DNA of 33,694 nt from Acetobacteraceae bacterium AT-5844 (GCA_000245075.1 JH600062.1:1-33694); one strand, 5' to 3'. Positions 7,500 to 16,026 are shown, counted from the first letter of the stretch. The notes: generated from the sequence alone by a model not told the origin. Made by a program: numbers and translations.

Positions 7500-9485
7500 T
7501 CACCCCATGCGCTCGGCGGCCAGCAAATAGGCGAGATGGCGCTCGTACTGAGCCAGTACGTCGGAAATCAGTTCGTCACGCCGGTAGCCCATGACGTCGT
7601 AGTCCTGCCCACCTTCACGCAGGAAAACCTCGGCGCGGAAATAGCGGTCCCGCCCCGTGGGCTGCGTGCCGTGCTCGATGTAAGCGAAGCTGGGCAGGGC
7701 ATAGCCGCGGGCACGGATGGCGTAGCGGAACTCGGCGGGCGTGCCTGCCATGGCCAGCAGACGAACACGCCCCTCCTCCTGCTGTATTTCCGCCTGTACC
7801 CCACGGTTCCGCAGTTCCGTGCACACCGCTTCCAGGGCCGGAATGGCGGTGTCGGACAAATAGTCCAGCACCTCTCTCTGCGTGGGGTGATGGAGGATGG
7901 CGTGTAGCTGACGCTGCCAGCTGACAGCCGTGGCGGCGCTGGCAGGCTGCGCCTGAAGGATGGATTCGCGCAGCGCTTCCCGCCGCAATGCCTTCAACAT
8001 GCCGTAGCAGATCAACAGCATGACAATCGCAAAGGGCAGAGCACTGGCGATGGTGGCCGTCTGTAAGCTTTGCAGGCCTCCGGCGAAGAGCAACACGGCG
8101 GCCACGACCCCGGACAGGACCGCCCAGAAAATCCGGCGCCATACTGGAGCACTCTCAACCCCGCCCGCCGTGATGGTGTCGATGACGAGAGCGGCCGAGT
8201 CGGCGGAGGTGATGAAGAACGTCACCACCAGCAGTGTCGCCAGCGCCGCGGTGAAAGTCGCCGCGGGAAACTGTTCCAGAAAGACGAAGAAGGCCAGAGG
8301 GACACTGGTGGCCACGGTCTCGGATACTGCCGTGGTTATTCCCGAGGTCTGGAGCCAGATGCCGGTATTCCCGAACACCGTCATCCACAGGAAGGTGAAG
8401 CCTGTGGGTACGAGCAGCACGCCGAGCACGAACTCACGGATGGTGCGGCCTCGCGAGATGCGCGCGATGAACATGCCCACGAAGGGAGACCAGGAAATCC
8501 ACCACGCCCAATAGAACAGGGTCCAACTCGCAATCCAGTCATTGGGCTCGTAGGCGTAGAGCATAAAAGTACGTTCGAAGAACTGGTCGATATACCCACC
8601 GGTATTCTGCACGAGGGCACGTAGCAGGAACGTCGTCGGCCCCAATACGACGACGAACAACAGCAGCAATGCAGCAAGGCCCATATTGAGCTCGCTGAGC
8701 CGACGAATACCAGCATCGAGCCCGGCTACGGCGGACATGGTCGCCATGCCTGTGATGGCTGCGATCAGCGCCACCTGAACTATCAGCGAATTCGGCACGC
8801 CCATCAAATGCGTCAGCCCCGCATTGATTTGCAGCACGCCGAGGCCGAGGGAAGTAGCAACGCCAAAGACGGTACCAAGCACCGCGAAGATATCGATGGC
8901 ATGGCCGATCGGGCCATGTATCCGATTACCGATCAGCGGATAAAACGCGGATCGGATCGTCAACGGCAAGCCATGGCGGAAGCCGAAATAGGCAAGCGAC
9001 AGACCAATGACGGCATAGATCGCCCATGCATGTATGCCCCAGTGAAAGAAGGTAAGGCGCATGGCCGTCCGGGCCGCTTCCAATGTCCCGCCCTCACCGG
9101 TGGGTGGGGTGGTGAAGTGCATGATCGGCTCCGCCACGCCAAAGAAAACGAGCCCGATCCCCATGCCTGCGCTGAAGAGCATGGCAAACCAGGACGAGTA
9201 GCTGAAGTCGGGCTCCGAATGGTTTGGCCCGAGCCGGACGGCGCCGTGGCGGCTGAAAGCCAGAAACACGACAAAGAACAGGAAAGCCGCCACTGAAAGC
9301 AGATAGAACCACCCCAGGCGGCTCAGGACCCAATCCTGGACCGCGTTGAAGAAGCGGCCGACCGCTTGCGGGGCCACCGCACCGCACAAGACAATCACGG
9401 CGATCAAGCAAGCCGATATGATGAAGACTGGTCCAAGGGAGGGTGACGGAGCTCCGTTCGGTGCGGTCTGACTATTGTGGGACAT
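7500..9485 (-). CDS. BCCT family choline/betaine-type transporter (BetT-like)
   Basis: A 661-residue inner-membrane secondary transporter for quaternary ammonium compounds such as choline, betaine or carnitine. The core has about 12 membrane helices, the glycine-rich substrate/ion motif GMGIGLVFFGVAEP at 108-120 and the family signature around 321-347 (WTLFYWAWWISWSPFVGMF, then IARISRGRT). A cytoplasmic C-terminal domain of about 140 residues, from roughly 520, is characteristic of the long BetT type, where it senses osmotic state. The M-G-I-G sequence is typical of H+-coupled choline carriers, so choline is the likeliest substrate. No betA/betB/betI genes are nearby. It is divergent from the GST gene across a 305-base gap and convergent with hrcA. 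Confidence 0.93.
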   Translation of the reverse strand: MSHNSQTAPNGAPSPSLGPVFIISACLIAVIVLCGAVAPQAVGRFFNAVQDWVLSRLGWFYLLSVAAFLFFVVFLAFSRHGAVRLGPNHSEPDFSYSSWFAMLFSAGMGIGLVFFGVAEPIMHFTTPPTGEGGTLEAARTAMRLTFFHWGIHAWAIYAVIGLSLAYFGFRHGLPLTIRSAFYPLIGNRIHGPIGHAIDIFAVLGTVFGVATSLGLGVLQINAGLTHLMGVPNSLIVQVALIAAITGMATMSAVAGLDAGIRRLSELNMGLAALLLLFVVVLGPTTFLLRALVQNTGGYIDQFFERTFMLYAYEPNDWIASWTLFYWAWWISWSPFVGMFIARISRGRTIREFVLGVLLVPTGFTFLWMTVFGNTGIWLQTSGITTAVSETVATSVPLAFFVFLEQFPAATFTAALATLLVVTFFITSADSAALVIDTITAGGVESAPVWRRIFWAVLSGVVAAVLLFAGGLQSLQTATIASALPFAIVMLLICYGMLKALRREALRESILQAQPASAATAVSWQRQLHAILHHPTQREVLDYLSDTAIPALEAVCTELRNRGVQAEIQQEEGRVRLLAMAGTPAEFRYAIRARGYALPSFAYIEHGTQPTGRDRYFRAEVFLREGGQDYDVMGYRRDELISDVLAQYERHLAYLLAAERMG

Positions 9486-9555
9486 GACGCCCTCCGGGTT
9501 CTGCCTTCCGCTTCAGCAAGCGACCCAGGCCCTGACGAGCCAAGCTGTCGCCTTC

Positions 9556-9569
9556 ACATGCCAGCATGT
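9556..9569. promoter_or_regulatory. Palindrome in the BCCT/GST divergent gap
   Basis: ACATGC-CA-GCATGT is a perfect 6-base inverted repeat 70 bases upstream of the transporter start. The position suits a regulator operator. No known consensus (including BetI) was recognised. The remaining gap (9486-9790) holds the two promoter regions, which I could not place with confidence, and no gene. Confidence 0.3.
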
Positions 9570-9790
9570 CCAAGGATATAACGAGGCAACGCCTTAGCTG
9601 GTCCCCGGTTGGCAGGAGGCTGACGAATTTCGCAAGCGGCCAACGCCGTTGGAAGCACGCGGAGCGCGATCGCCCAGACGGACCGGCCAAAGGCAGGAGC
9701 CTGGAGCATGATCCAGGCGCCGCTTTCGCGCCTTCCCTCCCCCCGGCGCTTCGTCCAGACTTCCGGCGCAGTCCCGGAACTGGAAAACCG

Positions 9791-10423
9791 ATGTCCCTGA
9801 CGATCTACGGCGTGCTCCGCTCCCGCGCCTCCCGCCCTATCTGGCTGGCCAAGGAACTGGGCCTGACCTACCAGCACGTCCCCGTCATCCAGGCCTATCG
9901 CCTGGCGGACCCGCTGGCCCTGGATGCGCCGTTCAACACGGTCTCGCCCGCCTTCCGGGAGATCAACCCCAACGGGCTGATCCCCTCCATCGAGGATGAC
10001 GGGCTGGTTCTGCACGAGAGCCTGGCCATCACCCTGTATCTGGCGCGCAAGCATGGCGGCCCCCTGGCCCCGAAGGACCTCGCCGAAGACGCCCAGGCCA
10101 TGATGTGGAGCCTGTGGGCCGCGACCTCGGTGGAGGAGCAGGCCCTCTCCATGCGCGCGGGGCCGGAAGCGATCGAGCGCGCCTTCCCGGGGCTGGACAA
10201 GCAGTTCGGCGTGCTGGCCTCCGCCCTGATGGCCGGCGGCGGCTGGCTGGTGGGCGGGCGCTTCACCGTGGCCGACCTGAACGTGGCGGAATGCGTGCGC
10301 TACGCCCAGTCCGCCCCCGCCCTGTTCGAGAAACATCCGAAAGTGAAGGCGTGGCTGGCCGCCTGCCATGCCCGCCCGGCTTTCCAGGCGATGTGGGCGG
10401 AGCGAGAGGCGGAGCCGGCCTGA
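9791..10423 (+). CDS. Glutathione S-transferase family protein
   Basis: A 210-residue protein with a thioredoxin-like N-terminal domain ([24 protein letters not shown]) and an all-helical C-terminal domain. The segment [27 protein letters not shown] contains the cis-proline (IPSI) and the E-S pair that binds the gamma-glutamyl part of glutathione. R-S-R-A-S-R follows strand 1; Ser11 or Ser15 may stand in for the catalytic Ser/Cys. Start ATG 9791 is just before the first beta-strand; the frame is open to 9566 but that part is not GST-like. Likely roles are conjugation or reduction of electrophiles; the substrate is unknown. Repeat copy 2 starts 25 bases after the stop. Confidence 0.9.
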   Translation: MSLTIYGVLRSRASRPIWLAKELGLTYQHVPVIQAYRLADPLALDAPFNTVSPAFREINPNGLIPSIEDDGLVLHESLAITLYLARKHGGPLAPKDLAEDAQAMMWSLWAATSVEEQALSMRAGPEAIERAFPGLDKQFGVLASALMAGGGWLVGGRFTVADLNVAECVRYAQSAPALFEKHPKVKAWLAACHARPAFQAMWAEREAEPA

Positions 10424-10448
10424 ATTCTTCTTCCTCTGCCTCGGCCAA

Positions 10449-10710
10449 AGGGGGCTCTGCCCCCTCTGGACACCCCCGCTGGGGTGACAGTGTCACCCCA
10501 GACCCCGCCATCAGTTTTTTTCGATGCTAGGGCCGGTTCCACCGAGGGTCTGAGACCCTCGGCGACTGACGCCTCAGCCTGCATGGCGTTTTATAATTCC
10601 TTGAAATCGCCGCCGACTGGCGTGCCGCTTTGGCTTTGAGGTTCCAAAAACTCGAAGCGGGGTCCGGGGTGGACTTTCCACCCCGGCGGGGGCCTGGGGG
10701 CGGCGCCCCC
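10449..10710 (+). repeat. Dispersed five-hairpin 3'-UTR element, copy 2
   Basis: Same order as copy 1: (i) AGGGGGC/GCCCCCT, 10449-10465; (ii) CTGGGGTGACA/TGTCACCCCAG, perfect 11 bp with one-base loop, 10479-10501, then CAGTTTTTTT; (iii) CCGAGGGTCT/AGACCCTCGG, 10542-10562; (iv) CCGGGGTGGA/TCCACCCCGG, 10664-10686, identical to copies 1 and 3; (v) GGGGGC/GCCCCC, 10696-10710. The core keeps GGCGTTTTATAATTCCTTGAAA. It lies between the GST gene and the COG0523 gene, both plus strand, so it may insulate them. Confidence 0.9.
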
Positions 10711-10771
10711 CGCCTTCAAATCCTCCCGCACAGGGCATTCCTGCCCCGACACCCCGTGACCTTCCGGGGAA

Positions 10772-10789
10772 GGCGTATCATATAACGCC
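10772..10789. promoter_or_regulatory. Inverted repeat upstream of the COG0523 gene, candidate operator
   Basis: GGCGT-ATCATATA-ACGCC, with an A+T-rich centre in an otherwise G+C-rich region, 45 bases upstream of the start codon at 10835. The ATATAA centre could also be a -10 box. COG0523 genes are often controlled by Zur, whose sites are A+T-centred palindromes, but the match here is too weak to name the regulator. Confidence 0.3.
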
Positions 10790-10834
10790 CCAACCGATTG
10801 ACCGCCCTCAGTACCGGCAGGAAGATTTCTCCCC

Positions 10835-11821
10835 ATGAGCGACACCGATACCACCGTCCCCGTCACCGTGCTGACCGGCTATCTCGGCGCCGGTAAGACC
10901 ACGCTGCTGAACCGCATCCTCAGCGAGGAGCACGGCAAGAAATACGCCGTGGTCATCAATGAGTTCGGTGAGCTCGGCGTGGACAACGACCTCGTCATCG
11001 ATGCGGACGAGGAAGTGTTTGAGATGAACAATGGCTGCATCTGCTGCACCGTGCGGGGCGATCTCGTCCGCATCCTGAGCAGTCTGATGAAGCGTCGGCA
11101 GAAGTTCGACGGCATCATCGTCGAGACCACGGGCCTGGCCGACCCCGCCCCGGTGGCCCAGACCTTCTACATGGACGAGGATGTGAAGCGCGCCACGCGG
11201 CTTGATGCCATCGTCACGCTGGTGGATGCCAAGAACCTCGCCGCCCGGCTGGATGACAGCAAGGAAGCCGCGAGCCAGATCGCCTTCGCCGACATCGTCG
11301 TGCTGAACAAGATGGATCTGGTGACGGAGGAAGAGGCCGCCGAGGTCGAGCGCCGCATCCGCGCCATCAACCCCTATGCCGAAATCCGCCGCGCCACCAA
11401 GTCCGAGGTGCCGATCGAGGCCGTGATGGGCCGCGAGGCCTTCAAGCTGGAGCGCATCCTGGAGCGGGAGCCGGAATTCCTCTCCGGCGAGGACAACCAC
11501 TCCCACAACGAGGACATCATGAGCCTGTCCTTCGAGGTGGATCAGCCGCTGGATGAGGGCAAGTTCAACCAGTGGATCGGTGAGCTGCTGCAGGTGAAGG
11601 GGCAGGACCTGCTGCGCACCAAGGGCGTGCTGGCCTTCGAGGGACAGGATGACCGCTTCGCCTTCCAGGCCGTGCACATGATCGCGGATGGTGACTATAT
11701 CGGCCCCTGGCCGGAGGGCGCGGCCCGCAAGTCCAAGATCGTCTTCATCGGCCGTGACCTGAACCGCCCGCGCCTGCGCCGTGGCTTCGAAGGCTGCATC
11801 GCCGCGCCGGTGGCCGAATGA
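10835..11821 (+). CDS. COG0523/CobW-family GTPase, probable zinc metallochaperone
   Basis: G3E-family GTPase of 328 residues. It has Walker A G-Y-L-G-A-G-K-T-T near residues 15-23, the family metal-binding motif C68-I-C70-C71 in NNGCICCTVRGDL, ETTGLADPAP and the guanine-specificity motif NKMDL. A CobW C-terminal domain runs from about residue 230. A His/acid cluster (DNHSHNED) lies just before it and could bind metal. Family members deliver zinc, cobalt or other metals to client proteins; here no cobalamin genes are nearby, so zinc is the better guess. The stop overlaps the start of the WD40 gene as ATGA, so the products are made together. Confidence 0.92.
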   Translation: MSDTDTTVPVTVLTGYLGAGKTTLLNRILSEEHGKKYAVVINEFGELGVDNDLVIDADEEVFEMNNGCICCTVRGDLVRILSSLMKRRQKFDGIIVETTGLADPAPVAQTFYMDEDVKRATRLDAIVTLVDAKNLAARLDDSKEAASQIAFADIVVLNKMDLVTEEEAAEVERRIRAINPYAEIRRATKSEVPIEAVMGREAFKLERILEREPEFLSGEDNHSHNEDIMSLSFEVDQPLDEGKFNQWIGELLQVKGQDLLRTKGVLAFEGQDDRFAFQAVHMIADGDYIGPWPEGAARKSKIVFIGRDLNRPRLRRGFEGCIAAPVAE

Positions 11822-12855
11822 GCGAGACCGTCAACGACGCCGATTTCCTGCTGAGCTCCCGCGGCAAGGGCGAGGATCTCGGCGCCTGGGTAGTCGGCGC
11901 CACCTTCTCCCGCGATGGCAAGGCGGCCGCCTTTGCCCTGGGCGACGGCACGCTGCGCCTGGCCTCCACCGCCGAGCTGGCCGGTGAGTGGAAGCGCGTG
12001 GAAGCGCATGACGGCGCCTGCCTCTCCATGGTGGCGGATGTCGCGAGCGGCTTCCTCACGGGTGGCGATGACGGCCAGCTGCTGCGCACGGCGAATGACG
12101 GCAGCACCGAGGTCATTGCCAATCTCGGCACCATGAAGTGGGTGGACCATGTGGCCGCCCACCCGGATGGGCTGCGCGCCGCCTCCGTCGGCAAGAAGCT
12201 GCACCTCTTCGGCAAGGCCGGGAAGCTGCGGGAGATGGAGCACCCCTCTTCCGTCGGCGGCATCGCCTTCGACACCAAGGGCAAGCGGGTGGCGGCCGGC
12301 CACTACAATGGCGCCAGCCTGTGGTTCGTGAACAGCAAGGATGGCTCGCCCAAGGTCCTGCCCTGGAAGGGCAGCCACCAGGGCGTGTGGTTCAGCCCGG
12401 ACGGCACCCATGTCGTCACCACCATGCAGGAGAATTCGCTGCATGGCTGGCGGCTCTCGGACGGGCAGGACATGCGCATGTCCGGCTACCAGGCGAAGAT
12501 CAAATCCATCTCCTTCACCGCGAAGGGCCGCTGGCTCGCCACCGCGGGCGCGGATTGCATCGTGCTCTGGCCGTTCTTCGCTGGCGGCCCGATGGGCAAG
12601 CCGCCGATGGAGCTGGCCGGTGGCGACGGCATCCTTTGCACGCAGGTGGCCTGCCACCCGCAGCATGAGGTCGTGGCCGCCGGCTTCGATGACGGCCTGG
12701 TGCTGATGGCGGAAATCGCTTCCGGCAAGGTGGTGCCCGTGGCGGCCCCCGGGCGCGGCGCCATCTCCAGCCTGGCCTGGAACCCCGCCGGCACCCAGCT
12801 CGCCTTCGGGACAGAGACGGGCTTTGCCGGGCTGGTCGATCTGTCCAAGCGGTGA
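11818..12855 (+). CDS. WD40-repeat beta-propeller protein coupled to the COG0523 GTPase
   Basis: A 345-residue cytoplasmic protein with no signal peptide. About seven WD40-like blades can be seen, with recurring motifs such as GATFSRDGKAAAFALGDGTLRL, VAAHPDGLRAASVG, VWFSPDGTHVVTTMQ, SISFTAKGRWLATAGADCIVLW and SLAWNPAGTQLAFGTETG. WD40 propellers are protein-interaction scaffolds. The ATG at 11818 overlaps the GTPase stop by 4 bases. The tight coupling suggests it works with the GTPase, as client, partner or metal-loading platform, but no direct evidence is visible. A strong hairpin follows at 12875-12909. Confidence 0.85.
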   Translation: MSETVNDADFLLSSRGKGEDLGAWVVGATFSRDGKAAAFALGDGTLRLASTAELAGEWKRVEAHDGACLSMVADVASGFLTGGDDGQLLRTANDGSTEVIANLGTMKWVDHVAAHPDGLRAASVGKKLHLFGKAGKLREMEHPSSVGGIAFDTKGKRVAAGHYNGASLWFVNSKDGSPKVLPWKGSHQGVWFSPDGTHVVTTMQENSLHGWRLSDGQDMRMSGYQAKIKSISFTAKGRWLATAGADCIVLWPFFAGGPMGKPPMELAGGDGILCTQVACHPQHEVVAAGFDDGLVLMAEIASGKVVPVAAPGRGAISSLAWNPAGTQLAFGTETGFAGLVDLSKR

Positions 12856-12874
12856 GACACTGAGCGGGAACTTC

Positions 12875-12909
12875 GCCGGGGAGGTGCCACCGTTGGCGGC
12901 CTCCCCGGC
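12875..12909 (+). terminator. Strong hairpin after the GTPase-WD40 pair
   Basis: Outer stem GCCGGGGAGG/CCTCCCCGGC (10 bp) with an inner GCC/GGC stem. It sits 20 bases after the WD40 stop and 22 bases before the next start. There is no T-run, so it may be a weak terminator or an RNA 3'-end stabiliser. Confidence 0.5.
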
Positions 12910-12930
12910 TCCTCTGCCAAGGATTCCCGC

Positions 12931-13755
12931 ATGAACATCCCGGTCGAAAAAACTCCGCGGCTCACCATTCCCAAGCTCGGTCTGGGCACCTGGCAGCTGC
13001 GGGACGCGGAAGGGCAGAAATCGGTCGAGAACGCCCTCCGCCTCGGCTACCGGCACATCGACACCGCCGCCCGCTACGGCAACGAGGCCGAGGTGGGCAA
13101 CGCCATCCAGGCCAGCGGCGTGGCGCGCGGCGATATCTTCCTGACCAGCAAGGTGTGGTGGGAAAACCTGGAGCCGGAGCCGCTCTACCGCAGCCTGGAG
13201 AATTCCCTCTCCCTGCTGAAGACCGACTACCTCGACCTCTTCCTCATCCATTGGCCAACGCCGGCCATGGACCTGGAAGGCGCCATCAAGGTGCTGAAGG
13301 CGGCCAAGGACGCCGGGCAGATCCGCGCCTGGGGTGTCTCCAACTTCCCCGTCAAGCTGATGAAACAGGTGGAAGACCTCGGCGAGACACCGGCCGCGCT
13401 GCAGGTGGAATACCACGCGCTGCTCTCCCAGGCCGCGCTGCTGGAATGGTGCCGCCCCCGGCAGATCGTGCTGGAAGCCTACTCCCCCCTGGCCCAGGGC
13501 AAGCTGCAGGATAACGAGACCCTGGCGAAGATCGGCGAGAAATACGGCGCCTCCGCCTCCCAGGTCGCGCTGGCCTGGCTGCTGCGGCAACCGGGCGTGG
13601 TGCCCATCCCCAAGGCCAGCAGCACACGCACCCAGCAGGCGAACCTCGACGCCATTCCCCTGGCGGCGAAACTGACCGCCGAGGATGTGGCCGCAATCGA
13701 CGCGCTGCCGAAAGACCAGCGGATGGTGAAGCCGGATTTCGCGCCGGAATGGTGA
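12931..13755 (+). CDS. Aldo/keto reductase (2,5-diketo-D-gluconate reductase-like)
   Basis: NADPH-dependent carbonyl reductase with a TIM-barrel fold. The 274 residues carry the full catalytic tetrad: D44 and Y49 in HIDTAARYGNE, K74 in LTSKVW and H107 in LFLIHWPT. The cofactor-binding IPKASS motif is near the C-terminus. It resembles AKR5-type enzymes (DkgA/DkgB), which reduce 2,5-diketogluconate, methylglyoxal and other aldehydes. The start at 12931 fits because KLGLGTWQLRD follows at the usual distance. It is separated from the WD40 gene by a hairpin and probably has its own promoter; repeat copy 3 starts 9 bases after the stop. Confidence 0.92.
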   Translation: MNIPVEKTPRLTIPKLGLGTWQLRDAEGQKSVENALRLGYRHIDTAARYGNEAEVGNAIQASGVARGDIFLTSKVWWENLEPEPLYRSLENSLSLLKTDYLDLFLIHWPTPAMDLEGAIKVLKAAKDAGQIRAWGVSNFPVKLMKQVEDLGETPAALQVEYHALLSQAALLEWCRPRQIVLEAYSPLAQGKLQDNETLAKIGEKYGASASQVALAWLLRQPGVVPIPKASSTRTQQANLDAIPLAAKLTAEDVAAIDALPKDQRMVKPDFAPEW

Positions 13756-13764
13756 TGTGAGACA

Positions 13765-14018
13765 CCAGGGGCTCCGCCCCTGGACCCCGCTGGGGGGATA
13801 GTATCCCCCAGACCCCGCCATCAGTTTTTTGAGGCTGGTTGGTTCCGCCGAGGGTCTGAGACCCTCGGCGACTGAGGGCTCAGCCTGCGTGGCCTTTTAT
13901 AAATTCTTTGAAACCGCTGGCGTCCCGCGCCCCGCTTCCTGTCAGGCGAAGAACCAAACTCGAAGCGGGGTCCGGGGTGGACTTTCCACCCCGGCGGGGG
14001 CGCGGGGGCAGAGCCCCC
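13765..14018 (+). repeat. Dispersed five-hairpin 3'-UTR element, copy 3
   Basis: Same order: (i) CCAGGGGC/GCCCCTGG, 13765-13783, one base pair shorter than copy 1 on both arms; (ii) CTGGGGGGATA paired with TATCCCCCAG, 13790-13811, where two base pairs differ from copy 2 and both are compensated; (iii) GCCGAGGGTCT/AGACCCTCGGC, 13847-13869; (iv) 13972-13994, identical stem; (v) GGGGGC/GCCCCC, 14004-14018. Core GGCCTTTTATAAATTCTTTGAAA. GGACCCCGC (13782-13790) is also complementary to GCGGGGTCC (13965-13973), so the ends can pair. It lies between convergent genes (aldo/keto reductase and adenine deaminase). Confidence 0.9.
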
Positions 14019-14034
14019 GGCAAGAGCACCGCTC

Positions 14035-15831
14035 TCAGGCCGCTTCCCGCGCCTCCACCAGCGACGCCGGGATGGTCTCCCCCGTCCCGCCATCCGCCAC
14101 GCCGACATCCGTGACATGTGGCCCGGCATTGCAGGCGAGGGACGCGCCAACAATGGCCTTGAAGATCAGGTAGGGCGGCTTCCAGTCCGCGATACCTTCG
14201 GAGGCGGCCTTCACGGCAGCGAATTGCGCGGCGACCTCGCCGATCGGCGCATCGGAGAGCAGGCCGCAAATCGGCAGCGGCAGCAGGGCCGTCACCGCGC
14301 CGCCCTGGGCGACGGACATGCCGCCACCGCATTCGATCAGGGCGTTGGCGGCAGCGGCGAGGTCAGCCGGGTTCCGGCCGAAGACGACAAGGTTGTGGGA
14401 ATCATGGGCCACGGTGGTGGCCAGAGCCCCGCGCCAGCGGCTCCAGCCTTGCAGCACGCCGAGAACGGGCTTTGCCGGGAACAGGCCGTGGCGGTGGATG
14501 ACGGCCATGAAGATGCCGTCCTCCGGCAGGGCCGCCACACCGTCCTTCACCGGCACCTCGGCCTCGCCCCATTCGGTGAAGCGGGGGTTCACCACGGTGC
14601 GCAGCCGGGCGGTGCCGGTGGTGACCCCGGGGGTGAGGATGCGGAAATCCTCCGGCGAGAGCGGGGCCAGCTTCATGGTGTCGCGCAGGGGGCCGGCATC
14701 GGGCTCGGGGGGAAGCTCCACCAGCAGCCGGCCATTAGCGGCGACATGGCGGCCGGAGGCGAAGACATGCTTCACGTCCAGGCTTTCCAGCCCGTCCAGC
14801 AGGATCAGGTCCGCGCGGCGGCCGGGGGCGACGAGGCCGAGATCGGGGCGCTGGAAGCGATAGGCGGCGTTCAGCGTGGCGGCGCGCAGCACCTGCATCG
14901 GCGGCATGCCGTAGCGAACGAGGCGTTGCAGCAGGTCGATCATGCCGCCCTTGGCAGCGAGGTCGTCGGGGAAGGTGTCGTCGGTGCAGAGGGTAAGCGT
15001 CTGCGGATATTGCGGCAGGGTGGCGAGGGCCTGGACGCATTCCGGCAGCAGGTGGTCGTGGCTGCCGCGCAGCTCGACCGTGAAGCCGGCGCGGAGCTTT
15101 TCGAGCAGGTTGTCGCCGGAGACGATCTCGTGGTCCGAGCCGATGCCGGCACTCGCGAAAGCCTGGAGGTCCGGGCCGGTCAGGCTGCGGGCATGGCCGC
15201 AAACCAGCTTCTCCGCATCCAGCCCGGCGCCGACGATGCCGGCCATGCGCGGGCTGCGCTCGATGACGCCGCGCATGTCCATCACCTCGGCCACGCCGAC
15301 GATCTCTGGCCAGGAGAGCATTTCCTCCAGTTCGGCGGGGCCGAAATCGGCGCCGGCACGCTCCAGCCCAGGGGCGGAGGGAACGCAGGAGGGGGCCATC
15401 ACCAGGGCGCGCAGCGGCAGGCCGCGCATCGCCTCCAGCGCCCAGCGCACGCCGGGCAGGCCGGAGACGTTGCCGACCTCATGCGGGTCCCAGCAGATGG
15501 TGGTGGTGCCGTGGGGCACCACGGCCTCCGCATAGCGGCGCGGCGTGATCATCGAGCTCTCGACATGCATATGCGTGTCGATCAGCCCGGGGGCGGCGAT
15601 GAGGCCGGTGGCATCCAGCGTGGTGGCCGCATCCGCCCGGCTGCCGGGGGCGTGCACGCTGGCGATGAGGGGGCCCACCAGGCCGATATCGGCCGGGCGC
15701 AGCTCGCCGGTGGCCATGTCCGCCACCGTGGCGCCGGTGATCAGCGTATCGAAGGGGGCCTGCGCACGGGCGGCGCGGACTGCGCGGTCGCGCCGCGCCC
15801 TTTCATGCAGGTCGTGCGGTTCGCGGGTCAT
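14035..15831 (-). CDS. ade: Adenine deaminase
   Basis: Hydrolyses adenine to hypoxanthine and ammonia in purine salvage and breakdown. The 598-residue protein is an amidohydrolase with metal-binding D85-T-H-M-H89 (followed by VESSMITP), the DPHEVGNVSG motif near 115-124, GHARSLTG and SDHEIVSGDN, all in the order typical of bacterial Ade. The C-terminal domain has VAHDSHNLVVFG and GGGMSVAQGG. Start: ATG 15831 (MTREPHDLHERARRD); the frame stays open into the tRNA-Ala gene up to 15963, but that extension is tRNA sequence. It is transcribed away from the tRNA, after its terminator. With PuuE at 31852 it points to purine catabolism. Confidence 0.95.
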   Translation of the reverse strand: MTREPHDLHERARRDRAVRAARAQAPFDTLITGATVADMATGELRPADIGLVGPLIASVHAPGSRADAATTLDATGLIAAPGLIDTHMHVESSMITPRRYAEAVVPHGTTTICWDPHEVGNVSGLPGVRWALEAMRGLPLRALVMAPSCVPSAPGLERAGADFGPAELEEMLSWPEIVGVAEVMDMRGVIERSPRMAGIVGAGLDAEKLVCGHARSLTGPDLQAFASAGIGSDHEIVSGDNLLEKLRAGFTVELRGSHDHLLPECVQALATLPQYPQTLTLCTDDTFPDDLAAKGGMIDLLQRLVRYGMPPMQVLRAATLNAAYRFQRPDLGLVAPGRRADLILLDGLESLDVKHVFASGRHVAANGRLLVELPPEPDAGPLRDTMKLAPLSPEDFRILTPGVTTGTARLRTVVNPRFTEWGEAEVPVKDGVAALPEDGIFMAVIHRHGLFPAKPVLGVLQGWSRWRGALATTVAHDSHNLVVFGRNPADLAAAANALIECGGGMSVAQGGAVTALLPLPICGLLSDAPIGEVAAQFAAVKAASEGIADWKPPYLIFKAIVGASLACNAGPHVTDVGVADGGTGETIPASLVEAREAA

Positions 15832-15880
15832 GGTCGCGGCCTTTCTGGCAGGACAGAAAGCAAACGGGGGGCAGAAAGCA

Positions 15881-15912
15881 AAACAGGGCGCCCCGTGCGG
15901 AGCGCCCTGTTT
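15881..15912 (-). terminator. Terminator of tRNA-Ala
   Basis: An 11-bp stem AAACAGGGCGC/GCGCCCTGTTT, read on the minus strand just after the tRNA 3' end and followed by TTTTGCTTT. The direct repeat CAGAAAGCAAA (15854-15864 and 15872-15882) lies between it and the ade start. Confidence 0.8.
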
Positions 15913-15918
15913 GAAAAC

Positions 15919-15994
<76 letters not shown>

Positions 15995-16026
15995 GTAGTG
16001 TGTCCCGCCCTTCAGCGAGGTGGCGC

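Noticed and set aside
11695-13821. A 708-codon antisense frame across the WD40 and aldo/keto reductase genes
   Set aside because: It crosses two well-supported genes and shows no recognisable domain.
5448-14018. CRISPR array or insertion sequence
   Set aside because: The copies are kilobases apart, with no spacers and no transposase gene inside or beside them.
5588-14153. The peptide PPGWKVHPGPRFE, encoded on the minus strand in all three repeat copies
   Set aside because: It results from module iv, a nucleotide palindrome; arms conserve pairing and the flanks do not keep a protein-like frame.
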